Assembly (NCBI GenBank): GCA_020055655.1
Contig: JAIPUR010000015.1
Coordinates: 1 to 59,650 of the forward strand
Reading direction: 5' to 3'
Length of the DNA: 59,650 nucleotides
Source of the DNA: Methanosarcinaceae archaeon
GTDB lineage: Archaea > Halobacteriota > Methanosarcinia > Methanosarcinales > Methanosarcinaceae
Part shown: piece by piece, positions 19,060-27,158 of the stretch
How the letters are laid out: each line of letters begins with the position of its first letter
Position numbering within the stretch: the first letter of the stretch is position 1
Translations under genes and position numbers: made by a program
Notes under the pieces: generated by a model
Told to the model about the DNA's origin: nothing
Database searches by the model: none
Seen by the model: the letters and a program-made list of their open reading frames with translations, nothing else

Positions 19060-20391
19060 TTATGCACCTCCGACCAGAGCTTCGGATATTAACAAGTGCG
19101 GCGATCCGTCTGTAACAGGTACCAACTGTCCGCTCTTTCCACATCTGCCGGAATTCATACTAAGGTCATTGCCAACCATTTTGACATTGTTCAGTATTTC
19201 AAGTGTTTTACCTGAAAGAGATACATCTCTTATGAGACCTGTCAGCTCTCCATTCTCTACAAGGTATCCTTTTTCAGCATTGAACTGGAAAACACCTTCT
19301 CCGGTATTTACCTGTCCTCCTCGTGATCCAATAAGATATATTCCATCTCTGATCTCTTCTAGCATCTCTTCAAATTTTGAATTTCCGCTGTCTATGTACG
19401 TATTGCTCATTCTGACGACTGGCTTGGAATTACCCTGCGATCTGCTGTGTCCTGGAACTCCTCCAAGTTTTTCGGCAGTCTCTCTTGAATGCAGGTATGA
19501 ATCAAGTACTCCATTTTCTATAATGGTTGTTTTTCTAGCCTGTGATCCTTCATCATCAAATGGGTAATATCCATATGCATGCATGGTCGGATCATCGATT
19601 ATTGTAACAAGGGGTGATGCGATCTGCTGTCCTATCCTGTTCTCCAGAATTGAACTTCCCTCGAGTACAAGGTCAGCTTCGGATGCGTGTCCTACTGCTT
19701 CGTGTGCAAAAACACCGGCAAGTTCCGGATCAAGTATGACAGGCATACTCCCTCCTTTTGCAGGTTTTGCACTTAATAGTTCGAGGGCTGTGTTTGCAGC
19801 ATTTTCTGCAAGCTCTTCAGCATTGCTCTGGTCAAATATCTCGTAACCAGTTACTCCGAATCTGCTCTCCCTTCCTGCCTGGTAAACACCATTTTCAGAT
19901 GCTACTGCACTAATGGCAAATCCGGTTCTTATAAGGTCATACTCTCCTTTCGTGCCGTTAGAATCAATGTAAGTTACTTTTACTGCTGATTCACTGTAAA
20001 CTGCACTTGAGCTGCTTATGCCATCCTTTTGTGCATATGAACCAATCTCCTGAAGGTGCCTGACCTTTTCCTCCAGGGAGATGTCCTGTGGATCTATCTT
20101 AACTTTAGGAAGGTCAGTGACGCTGGGATTGTCAATTTCCTTCAACTTTGCATTTTCTTTTGGGGATTTGTCATTCATGCTTACAGCAAGTTCTGAAGCA
20201 GAAGCTATGGCTTTATCAATATCAAAATCTCCATCTGCTGATGTGAATCCCCAGGAGCCACCACATAGTGCTCTTACACCTGCTCCCTTTGTATAGTTAA
20301 CAGCTACCTGTTCTATTTTTCCATTATCAAGAACTATGGAGGTAGTTGTTCCTTCAACTATCCTTGCATCAAAAAAGTCTACGCTATGCAT
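19060..20391 (-). CDS. tldD: TldD family metalloprotease
   Basis: The 443-residue catalytic partner of TldE. The zinc motif is in AGVFAHEAVGHASEADLV (HExxxH, about residues 229-234), with downstream Gly- and Cys-containing segments including MNSGRCGKSGQLVP near the C-terminus. In characterised heterodimers the TldD zinc site hydrolyses short or unfolded peptides in the cytoplasm; the archaeal substrate is unknown. GGAG lies 6 bases before the ATG. The pair is expressed as a unit (tldD first). Confidence 0.94.
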   Translation of the reverse strand: MHSVDFFDARIVEGTTTSIVLDNGKIEQVAVNYTKGAGVRALCGGSWGFTSADGDFDIDKAIASASELAVSMNDKSPKENAKLKEIDNPSVTDLPKVKIDPQDISLEEKVRHLQEIGSYAQKDGISSSSAVYSESAVKVTYIDSNGTKGEYDLIRTGFAISAVASENGVYQAGRESRFGVTGYEIFDQSNAEELAENAANTALELLSAKPAKGGSMPVILDPELAGVFAHEAVGHASEADLVLEGSSILENRIGQQIASPLVTIIDDPTMHAYGYYPFDDEGSQARKTTIIENGVLDSYLHSRETAEKLGGVPGHSRSQGNSKPVVRMSNTYIDSGNSKFEEMLEEIRDGIYLIGSRGGQVNTGEGVFQFNAEKGYLVENGELTGLIRDVSLSGKTLEILNNVKMVGNDLSMNSGRCGKSGQLVPVTDGSPHLLISEALVGGA

Positions 20392-20423
20392 GTTTTACTC
20401 CCAAAATAATAAAATATCCCTGC

Positions 20424-22325
20424 TTATGCAGGGACTACGTCCGGTATATCAATATCCAGGTTAAGACTTTTCATATTCTGAAGTTTCTCAACGATCTTGC
20501 TCTTTTCAGGTCCGATAAGACTGTGTTCAATGACCTCTACAATATTGGTTACTGGAACTATCTCTATCTTATCTTTATATGCCTCTTCTATCAGAACATC
20601 CTCTTCGTTGGACTTTGGAATAATCACTTTCTTTATACCTGCTTGTGCTGCTGCTTCTATCTTATAGGTTGCACCGCCGATCGGTAGTACATCTCCTCTG
20701 ACAGAGAGTGATCCTGTCATTGCAACTGATTGATCTATTGGTATGCCTTCGAGGGCAGATATGACGGCTGTTGCTATGGATATTGAAGCACTGTCTCCTT
20801 CTACGCCTTCATAAGTTCCAATGAACTGTATGTGTATGTCGCGGTTGGTAATGTCTGCACCTGTTACACTCTTGATAACGGCTGAGACATTCTGGACAGC
20901 TTCTTTTGCAATATCTTTAAGCATTCCAGTGGCAACTACTTTTCCTTCTGAATTTGATTGTGCGGGTGTGACACCTGCCATGATCGGTAGTACAATTCCT
21001 GAATCTCCTCCCATAACAGCAAGTCCATTTACTCGACCTACTGCACCACCTTTCTTCTGGAATAGCTGGTAATCTTTCTTGCGTTCAAGATAGTTGTCTG
21101 CAAGCTGTTGTTCGATCGAACGCGCCATCTTCTTGGCTGCAAGCACATGATCTGCTGTTGTGATCTCTGCATTCTCAGAGTGTGCTATATCTCCGGCAAC
21201 TCTGACAAGTCCACCAAGGTCACGTAGTTTTAGTGTAAGATGACCTTTTCTTCCAGCTCTTCTTTGTGCTTCCCTGATAATTTCATCTACGGCATCTTTG
21301 TCAAATGGTGGAATATGTCCATCTCTCATAACTTCCTGTGCTACAAAACGCACGAGTGCCTTACGGTTATCGGGTTTGTCCTCCATTGATTCTCTCATAA
21401 AGAGTTCGTAACCGTATCCCTTTATACGGGATCTGAGAGCAGGATGCAGCTTTTCCATTGCATCCAGGTTTCCTGCTGCGACCATAATAAAGTCACATGG
21501 AACCGGTTCTGTCTTAACCAAAGCACCAGAGCTTCTTTCGGACTGGCCTGTAATTGGATACTCTCTTTCCTGAAGTGCTGTAAGCAGGCTCTGTTGTGAT
21601 TCAAGACTTAGTGTATTCATCTCATCAATGAACAGTACACCTTTGTGTGATTTGTGTATATCTCCACTTTCAACTCTGTCATGTGATGGTGTTTCCAATC
21701 CACCTGACTGGAAGGGGTCGTGTCTGACATCACCCAGAAGTGCACCAGCATGTGTTCCTGTTGAATCTATGAATGATGCATGTTCTTTCTGATAATTTGA
21801 AACAATGAGCTTTGGAATCATCATTTCATCTTTTGGGAGGAATTGACGTGTAAGTAATAGTATCATGATGGCTGCAATAATACCCCAGAGTAGTTGCCCT
21901 ACATAGAATGAGTACACAATGATACCAAATACCAATATCATCATAAGCATATTACGTGATTGTGCTTTTTTCTGTGCTTCCATTTTGTGGGCCATTACGA
22001 TCTCCCTGCCTTTTCCGGCAGGAACTGACCTTATTTTTGGATTATTATTATCTTCAACATTCGGATATACCATTATATCCTGCAATTCTTCTTTTGGCAG
22101 AAGCTCTGCCATTGCCTTTGCAAGTAATGATTTACCTGTACCGGGGCTTCCGATCATCATTATATGCCTTCTTTGACTGGCTGCCTTCTTTACAACTTCC
22201 ACTGCATGTTCCTGGCCTATGATCTGGTCGATCAATAGCTCCGGTACATCTATGGAGTCAGTTGTATCAAAAGAATCATTGTATAATTCCGTATCATCGA
22301 CGGCTGCTGTTATTTCATTCTCCAT
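20424..22325 (-). CDS. lonB: ATP-dependent membrane protease LonB
   Basis: A 633-residue archaeal Lon. Walker A is GSPGTGKS (59-66). Two membrane helices (about 125-163) are inserted between Walker A and Walker B (LFIDEMN, 231-237), which is the hallmark of archaeal LonB. The protease domain has the Ser-Lys dyad, Ser512 in EGDSAS and Lys555 in GATYKIEAA. It is membrane-tethered and degrades misfolded or regulatory proteins. Its promoter (TATA at about 22370-22380) is separate from that of the divergent exported protein. Confidence 0.97.
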   Translation of the reverse strand: MENEITAAVDDTELYNDSFDTTDSIDVPELLIDQIIGQEHAVEVVKKAASQRRHIMMIGSPGTGKSLLAKAMAELLPKEELQDIMVYPNVEDNNNPKIRSVPAGKGREIVMAHKMEAQKKAQSRNMLMMILVFGIIVYSFYVGQLLWGIIAAIMILLLTRQFLPKDEMMIPKLIVSNYQKEHASFIDSTGTHAGALLGDVRHDPFQSGGLETPSHDRVESGDIHKSHKGVLFIDEMNTLSLESQQSLLTALQEREYPITGQSERSSGALVKTEPVPCDFIMVAAGNLDAMEKLHPALRSRIKGYGYELFMRESMEDKPDNRKALVRFVAQEVMRDGHIPPFDKDAVDEIIREAQRRAGRKGHLTLKLRDLGGLVRVAGDIAHSENAEITTADHVLAAKKMARSIEQQLADNYLERKKDYQLFQKKGGAVGRVNGLAVMGGDSGIVLPIMAGVTPAQSNSEGKVVATGMLKDIAKEAVQNVSAVIKSVTGADITNRDIHIQFIGTYEGVEGDSASISIATAVISALEGIPIDQSVAMTGSLSVRGDVLPIGGATYKIEAAAQAGIKKVIIPKSNEEDVLIEEAYKDKIEIVPVTNIVEVIEHSLIGPEKSKIVEKLQNMKSLNLDIDIPDVVPA

Positions 22326-22449
22326 AGTAGACTCACGAGGTTTTTGATTTCTTCACTGTGGTACGTACAAAATATATACTTAACGGTTTTTGATGTTATT
22401 CGATCATATTTCTATCTGCACTATGCAATCGATTTATGTAAGGATTCTA

Positions 22450-22460
22450 GTATATATAAA
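22450..22460 (+). promoter_or_regulatory. TATA box for the 22519 gene
   Basis: GTATATATAAA lies about 65 bases before the ORF start, giving an inferred transcript start near 22480-22485. Confidence 0.45.
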
Positions 22461-22480
22461 GTAAAAGTTAATAAAGCATA

Positions 22481-22495
22481 ATGTCATCTCGACAT
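22481..22495. promoter_or_regulatory. Inverted repeat at the inferred transcript start
   Basis: ATGTC and GACAT separated by ATCTC lie about 25 bases downstream of the TATA box, where a bound repressor would block initiation. It is a short repeat and could be chance. Confidence 0.25.
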
Positions 22496-22518
22496 AATAA
22501 ACCTATGCGTCGCTTTAA

Positions 22519-22983
22519 ATGGATAGATATATAATGAAACTGATCTCCCTACTTGTCTGTATTCTGTTGTTTGCAACATTTTCGCTATCAACAATAGCTT
22601 ATGCGGACTCAAATGATGATCACTATATTCATTTTAATGAAATGATCATCAATTTCGAGGGAACTGATGCCACGGTTAGTATTTCATACGATCTCAATGC
22701 TTTTTCAAGGGTGTATGTTCTGTTACTTGGAAGTCATAATCTCAATCCCACTCTTGAAAATGTCCTGTTTGAATTTGAGGAAGTTAAAGTTGGGAGAATT
22801 GGCAGAAGCGAGGCAACTGTTTATGTAAAGAATATCTCCCGCCAAAATGAAGAATATTTCCTGCATGATTCTCATTCATTGGGTGCAAAGGTTGATACTT
22901 TGACAATGTTCTATCCTGATGGATCTTCAAGGACTGTTCCAGATGCAATAGCTACGCCTGATACATTCTATTCTGATCTTTAA
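22519..22983 (+). CDS. Exported protein of unknown function
   Basis: A 154-residue protein with a signal peptide (hydrophobic MKLISLLVCILLFATFS, cleavage near IAYA-DS) and a beta-rich mature domain of about 120 residues (HFNEMIINFEG, VSISYDLNAFSRVY, TLTMFYPDGSSRTVP). No anchor or sorting signal is seen at the C-terminus. I do not recognise a named family. The start could be the ATG at 22519 or 22534; neither has a strong ribosome binding site. It stands alone, divergent from lonB. Confidence 0.7.
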   Translation: MDRYIMKLISLLVCILLFATFSLSTIAYADSNDDHYIHFNEMIINFEGTDATVSISYDLNAFSRVYVLLLGSHNLNPTLENVLFEFEEVKVGRIGRSEATVYVKNISRQNEEYFLHDSHSLGAKVDTLTMFYPDGSSRTVPDAIATPDTFYSDL

Positions 22984-23115
22984 GTGACTTGCATAGGGCT
23001 CAGAAAATGTTCTATGTTCTCTCCTTAAACTTGTGTCAAAGTTTTGTAAAAAATAAATTGATATTTGCTATTATTGGCAAATAATGGATTCTGAGAAGTT
23101 AAATAAAGGTGCAAT

Positions 23116-23220
23116 ATGAGTTTTAATCAATATTTTCTCTTTCGGATATCTTTGCTTACAATCGAATTGGGCTTCAAAGACGTTCTATCCAAAAGCTTTA
23201 TCAACCATTATGCACTATGA
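23116..23220 (+). CDS. Possible small ORF, 34 residues
   Basis: ATG at 23116 is preceded by AAGGTG with 5-base spacing, a good archaeal ribosome binding site. The predicted peptide begins MSFNQYFLFRISLL and is partly hydrophobic. It lies in the 326-base gap between the 22519 gene and tRNA-Val, which otherwise contains only an imperfect hairpin (ATTTGC / GCAAAT near 23068-23087). There is no homology evidence, so it may be chance. Confidence 0.25.
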   Translation: MSFNQYFLFRISLLTIELGFKDVLSKSFINHYAL

Positions 23221-23231
23221 GGGGTGCTAAC

Positions 23232-23324
23232 ATGCGCCGGATGCATGCGGTAATTCACAGTAATGTGGATACTAATGTTCGGTGTAAAATAAAACTTATT
23301 CGCAAAGATGGGCTCGTGGTCTAG
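23232..23324 (+). CDS. Possible small ORF overlapping tRNA-Val, 30 residues
   Basis: ATG at 23232 follows GAGGGGTG with suitable spacing, just after the stop of the preceding small ORF. The peptide starts MRRMHAVIHSNVD and is basic. It ends at a TAG 15 bases inside the tRNA-Val gene, which argues against a stable coding role. An alternative reading is that GAGGGGTG is part of a tRNA leader transcribed from the AAAGCTTTATC element at about 23192. Confidence 0.15.
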   Translation: MRRMHAVIHSNVDTNVRCKIKLIRKDGLVV

Positions 23325-23386
23325 ATGGTTATGACGTCGCCTTGACATGGCGGAGGTCCTGAGTTCGACTCTCAGCGGGCCCACCA
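23310..23386 (+). tRNA. tRNA-Val (anticodon GAC)
   Basis: A full cloverleaf can be drawn: acceptor GGGCTCG/CGGGCCC, anticodon stem TCGCC/GGCGG around loop TTGACAT (anticodon GAC), and T arm CTGAG-TTCGACT-CTCAG. The 3' CCA is encoded (23384-23386) after discriminator A. It is the first of three tRNAs on the same strand. Confidence 0.96.
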
Positions 23387-23451
23387 CAGTTCTTATGAAA
23401 TGCGATAAGTTTAAATTCAAAAGCGACAATAGGTGCATTGGGTTTCAAAGT

Positions 23452-23524
23452 GCCCAGGTAGCTCAGTTGGGAGAGCGCTGCCCTGAAGAGGCAGATGTCC
23501 CTGGTTCAAGTCCGGGTCTGGGCG
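23452..23524 (+). tRNA. tRNA-Phe (anticodon GAA)
   Basis: The cloverleaf has acceptor GCCCAGG/TCTGGGC, D arm GCTC-GAGC, anticodon stem CTGCC/GGCAG around loop CTGAAGA (anticodon GAA), and T arm CCTGG-TTCAAGT-CCGGG. The base after the acceptor is G, followed by CCT, so CCA is not encoded and the discriminator is G rather than the A usual for tRNA-Phe. A TTTAAATT element about 40 bases upstream may be its promoter. Confidence 0.95.
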
Positions 23525-23537
23525 CCTAATGTCTTGA

Positions 23538-23609
23538 ACATCAGTAGTGTAGTGGTTATCACCGGGCGTTGCCAACGCTCGAACCCGGGTTCGAATCCCG
23601 GCTGATGTA
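23538..23609 (+). tRNA. tRNA-Gly (anticodon GCC)
   Basis: The cloverleaf has acceptor ACATCAG/CTGATGT, anticodon stem GGGCG/CGCTC around loop TTGCCAA (anticodon GCC), and T arm CCGGG-TTCGAAT-CCCGG. The discriminator is A and CCA is not encoded. The first acceptor pair is A-U rather than the usual G-C. It begins 13 bases after tRNA-Phe, and the two are probably cut from one transcript. Confidence 0.94.
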
Positions 23610-23721
23610 CTCATTCTTTTTTATTAAATTTATTATCAAGTAATTTTACTTTTCTATTCTGATCATTTCTAAGAGTATTTATTCAATAAAATACTCTTGT
23701 CAGTAAAGGATGCGATATTCA

Positions 23722-23853
23722 ATGACAAAAGATAATAGTAAACAATGTGGCAGTTCCTGTTCAGGCAATTGTCCATGTAGTGGTGACAACATGTTCAAAA
23801 TATGGATACTTGCAGGGGCTCTTATTGGTCTTGCATGGTATTTAATACAATAG
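23722..23853 (+). CDS. Small Cys-rich membrane protein, 43 residues
   Basis: The short reading frame encodes a polar head with four closely spaced Cys (CGSSCSGNCPC, residues 9-19) followed by one membrane helix (about 26-41, FKIWILAGALIGLAWYLIQ). An in-frame ATG at 23710 would add four residues (MRYS); AAAGG lies next to it. The Cys cluster suggests metal or Fe-S binding at the membrane, but no family is recognised. It lies between the tRNA cluster and the convergent S-layer gene and ends with TAG. Confidence 0.55.
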   Translation: MTKDNSKQCGSSCSGNCPCSGDNMFKIWILAGALIGLAWYLIQ

Positions 23854-23904
23854 TCAAAAAATAATAGTATTAGGAATAAATACAAAATAAGAAAAGAAGG
23901 AATG

Positions 23905-23925
23905 GTACCTGTTTCAAACAGGTAC
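23905..23925. terminator. Terminator hairpin between convergent genes
   Basis: A near-perfect palindrome (GTACCTGTTT-C-AAACAGGTAC) lies between the small Cys-rich gene and the 3' end of the S-layer gene. It is flanked by A6 on the plus strand and by a pyrimidine-rich tract downstream on the minus strand, so it may end transcription from either side. Confidence 0.6.
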
Positions 23926-23934
23926 AAAAAAGAA

Positions 23935-26592
23935 TTAGAGGCCTCCTCTTTGTCCTCCATTTCCTCCCATATTGCCACCTTTTCCAAGTTTTAGTTCCGG
24001 TCCTGCTACAAAGAATGCTGCCGCTGCCAATATTACAATTAGAACAAAAATAACAGGCAATACCGGGAATCTATTTTCAACTTCAATGCTACCTGTAGTT
24101 GTTCCAACCTTAACCCCATAGGTTCCCTTTTCTTCAATGGATGTTGTGAACTCAACCTTTGCTTCCTCATTGACATCAAGTTTTACAGTTTTTCCGTCAA
24201 TTACAGTTTCATTGATAATAAGCTGAACAAGTGCTTCACCTTCATCGGTACCTGTGTTGGTAATATTTGCGGAAACTGTGAACTCCTTTTCTGTTTTCAC
24301 AAGAAGTGGATCTATGACAAGATCTGAATAGATGAACCTTGCTTCAAGGGGATCGACTTCAAGATTAAGCTCTGCTTCAAGGTATTCAGTGGACTTACTT
24401 GTAATCTTGTGTACTCCAGGTTCTTTTACAGTATAAATGAACTTACCATCACTGTCACTATTTCCGATTAGATTTCCATCAAAGTATAACTCTACATCGG
24501 CAACAGGCTCGCCACCAATTGCAGTTACAGTGTATATGGTCATGTCATCTTCTTCGATCACATTTTCAGGTTCTGTCTCAATTACAAGTTTTCTGCTAAC
24601 GTCATCCGGGGATATTACTTCAACTTTAAATGATGCGGAAACAAAACCTTCTTTTTCTGCCTTCACGATATATGTTCCAGCATCTTCCGGCTCATATTCT
24701 ATAGTTCCATCATTTGATGTTTTTCCAATGATATTATCGCCAAAAGTTACAACAGTATCTTCAACAGTTGCTCCCCTTGATGATACGGTAATGGTTATGT
24801 CTTCATTTTCCTCGATCACTTTAGGCATATCAATGGCAAGAGATTCAGAAGGCATAGTTGATGTTTCAACAAAAGGATAGTATCTGATTGTGCCTGAATC
24901 TGCAATTCTGAAGAAGATATCTCCCATGATCTTGATGTCCTTTCCTCGTGAAAGTCCTATGGATTCATCATTCTCTAAAATCAATTCGTCTGATGAGAAA
25001 CTTTCTACTGACATCAATTCGAACGTTTCGTCGGCCTCTATCTCAATAATGTCCTCGGATATCTGGAAAATTCCTCTGACAAATACTGCGTTTGATTCAC
25101 TTCCACTAAAAATATCCTTGAAATGCACAACAATTATTGGAACATCATCTGTTGATCCTATATCTTTTTCATATACATAGTCATCATCTGATGACAGCAC
25201 AGCAGTATCAAGCTCGCTTCCGTATTTCACAAGTCTTACCATAACATTACTACCATCGATGTCAACTTCCATTATCTTGAGTTCATATCCATCCTCAAGC
25301 ATCAGAGAGTTGCCGGAATACAAAGTAGTCTGTTTATCCGTATCAATAAGTACTTCTGATAGCTGTCCGTCAGAAAGTATGCTCACATCATCTGTAAATT
25401 CATTGTCAGGGTAACCTGCAAAATACTTCTCTGCAAAAAATCCTACAACCTGAAACTCTCCCCAATCATCGTGCTCAAAACTGGTGTCCTGTGCTTTACT
25501 TCTGTAAACAAGTTCACCTTCATCGATAGTTCTTCCACTTAGGTCTTCAACTTCAAGGGATTCAGTTCCTATTCCTTCATCAATATTATAGTAGAATCCT
25601 TCAAAATTCAGTGGTGTCCATTTAAGTTCTTCATCTTCTGCCACTGTACCCCTGAGCTCGTAAGTCCCTGGTTCAGACATATCAACAACAGGTCCGAATC
25701 GAAGTGTATCATCATCTGCAACGACAAATTTGAGTTTGCCCATTATTTTGATAATATCTCCTCTTCCAAGATCAATTGAGTCGGTATTTTTCATCGTGAT
25801 CTCATTATCACCAATAGAACTGACTTCCATTTTCTCAAACTCATCATCAGCTTCAATTTTCATAAAATTTTCAGATATCTGGAAAATACCGTCTATCAGC
25901 ACTGCATTTGTCTCTGAACCTCTGAATATATCATCAAAACGGACAGATATGATGCTGACATCCTCATTTGATCCGAGATCTTTCTTGTAAACATAGTCGT
26001 CATCTCCGGAAATAACATCCATGTCGATGAGCTTGCCATCCTTTTTGAGGTTAACAAGCAGATTATTTCCATTCATATCTACTTCTACAATATCCAGTTC
26101 GTACCCTTCCTCAAAGACCAGAGAAGAGCCTGTAAACAATGATTTTTTCTCGTCAGAATCAATGAGTACTTTTGAAAGTTCTCCATCAGCCATGAGGCTT
26201 ACATCATCATCAGTAAACTCTGTAGCACTAGTGTATCCTGCAAAATACTGCTCTGCCATAAAACCAATAACCTGGTAGGAACCCCAGTCTCCCTGTTCGA
26301 AATCAGTTTTGATCGGAGCAGTGGAGTATTCCAGATCACCATCATCAATGACCCGGTCAGTTTCACTGTCTATATTTATAGTGAGTACTTCGGAACCTTT
26401 CCCGGAATCCATGTCAAAGTAGAATCCTGAGTAGCTCTTTGCGGTCCATGAGTATTCAAGTGACAATCCTTCGTCTGCATCCCATATCAGGTTGCCTGTG
26501 CTATTATTGATAGCCGCGCAGGCGGGGGGTAAATTTGTTAATGCCAGCAACAAAAATGCTGTCATTAAAATTATTCTAATAGTTTTTCGCAT
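23935..26592 (-). CDS. S-layer protein with duplicated S-layer domain
   Basis: The 885-residue protein of the Methanosarcina-type S-layer family forms the proteinaceous cell envelope. It has a signal peptide (to about residue 27), then two tandem copies of a domain of about 270 residues. Copies share GFYFDMD/GFYYNID, QVIGFMAEQYFAGY/QVVGFFAEKYFAGY, DDDYVYKKDLGS/DDDYVYEKDIGS and ISENFMKIEADDEFE/ISEDIIEIEADETFE. Three Ig/CARDB-like beta domains follow (about 600-830), then a C-terminal membrane helix and a Gly-rich tail (GGNMGGNGGQRGG). The ATG at 26592 is preferred over 26598 because GAGG is then 8 bases away. Confidence 0.93.
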   Translation of the reverse strand: MRKTIRIILMTAFLLLALTNLPPACAAINNSTGNLIWDADEGLSLEYSWTAKSYSGFYFDMDSGKGSEVLTINIDSETDRVIDDGDLEYSTAPIKTDFEQGDWGSYQVIGFMAEQYFAGYTSATEFTDDDVSLMADGELSKVLIDSDEKKSLFTGSSLVFEEGYELDIVEVDMNGNNLLVNLKKDGKLIDMDVISGDDDYVYKKDLGSNEDVSIISVRFDDIFRGSETNAVLIDGIFQISENFMKIEADDEFEKMEVSSIGDNEITMKNTDSIDLGRGDIIKIMGKLKFVVADDDTLRFGPVVDMSEPGTYELRGTVAEDEELKWTPLNFEGFYYNIDEGIGTESLEVEDLSGRTIDEGELVYRSKAQDTSFEHDDWGEFQVVGFFAEKYFAGYPDNEFTDDVSILSDGQLSEVLIDTDKQTTLYSGNSLMLEDGYELKIMEVDIDGSNVMVRLVKYGSELDTAVLSSDDDYVYEKDIGSTDDVPIIVVHFKDIFSGSESNAVFVRGIFQISEDIIEIEADETFELMSVESFSSDELILENDESIGLSRGKDIKIMGDIFFRIADSGTIRYYPFVETSTMPSESLAIDMPKVIEENEDITITVSSRGATVEDTVVTFGDNIIGKTSNDGTIEYEPEDAGTYIVKAEKEGFVSASFKVEVISPDDVSRKLVIETEPENVIEEDDMTIYTVTAIGGEPVADVELYFDGNLIGNSDSDGKFIYTVKEPGVHKITSKSTEYLEAELNLEVDPLEARFIYSDLVIDPLLVKTEKEFTVSANITNTGTDEGEALVQLIINETVIDGKTVKLDVNEEAKVEFTTSIEEKGTYGVKVGTTTGSIEVENRFPVLPVIFVLIVILAAAAFFVAGPELKLGKGGNMGGNGGQRGGL

Positions 26593-26632
26593 ATTCATTC
26601 CCTCAATTGCAATGTTTAGGTGATAGTAACTA

Positions 26633-26643
26633 GTATATATTAA
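26633..26643 (-). promoter_or_regulatory. TATA box for the S-layer gene
   Basis: The minus strand reads TTAATATATAC about 45 bases before the S-layer start codon, implying a 5' leader of about 20 bases that carries the GAGG site. Confidence 0.5.
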
Positions 26644-26825
26644 TAGTAATGTATTGAAAACAAACTATATTAATATGCATTATAATATAATCAGCTGCAT
26701 ATAAAATAAGTGATTCTGGCAGGCTATTTATTGTCCCGAGCAAAGGTGTCACTAGTATAACTCAATTACTATTTACTTAAAAAAAGAATAAAATCCAGTT
26801 AATTTATCTGAAAAATCAAATTTCA

Positions 26826-27038
26826 TTATTTTAGACGAATTGACCAGCTATTTCCATTTTTATCCATGCATATCTTGTCTTCTCTGGCAAGCCATCCCAT
26901 TGCCATAAAAGCTGTCTGTGCATCGTAACCGTTTTCCTTTAAGTGATTCTTAATGCCTGATAAATTTGTTTCACTACTTTCAAGCAGCCTGTAAATGTAA
27001 CCTGCCGCTTCTCCAATGTCGATACAGTTCTCACCCAT
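26826..27038 (-). CDS. DUF2582 winged-helix protein
   Basis: A 70-residue single-domain winged helix of the DUF2582 type: MGENCIDIGEAAGYIYRLL, NLSGIKNHLKENG, MAMGWLAREDKI, ending in a basic strand SIRLK. It is likely a small DNA- or protein-binding regulator; no target is known. The ATG at 27038 is preferred because GGAG is 8 bases upstream, while the longer frame would start at a GTG (27047) too near that site. A TATA-like AAATATATAC lies at about 27130-27140. It is upstream of the S-layer gene on the same strand, 233 bases apart. Confidence 0.85.
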   Translation of the reverse strand: MGENCIDIGEAAGYIYRLLESSETNLSGIKNHLKENGYDAQTAFMAMGWLAREDKICMDKNGNSWSIRLK

Positions 27039-27158
27039 CTTCTTCACTCCTGAATTTGATTCATTATTGAATTCACACTCATCCCGAAATAATACAGCAA
27101 AAACAGCTCCGATTTATGGATTTATTCTTGTGTATATATTTAATACTTTTCAAATCCC

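Noticed and set aside
23347-23529. ORF whose product includes VAQLGERCPEEADVPGSSPGLG
   Set aside because: It is the translation of the tRNA-Val and tRNA-Phe genes, a well-known type of false ORF.
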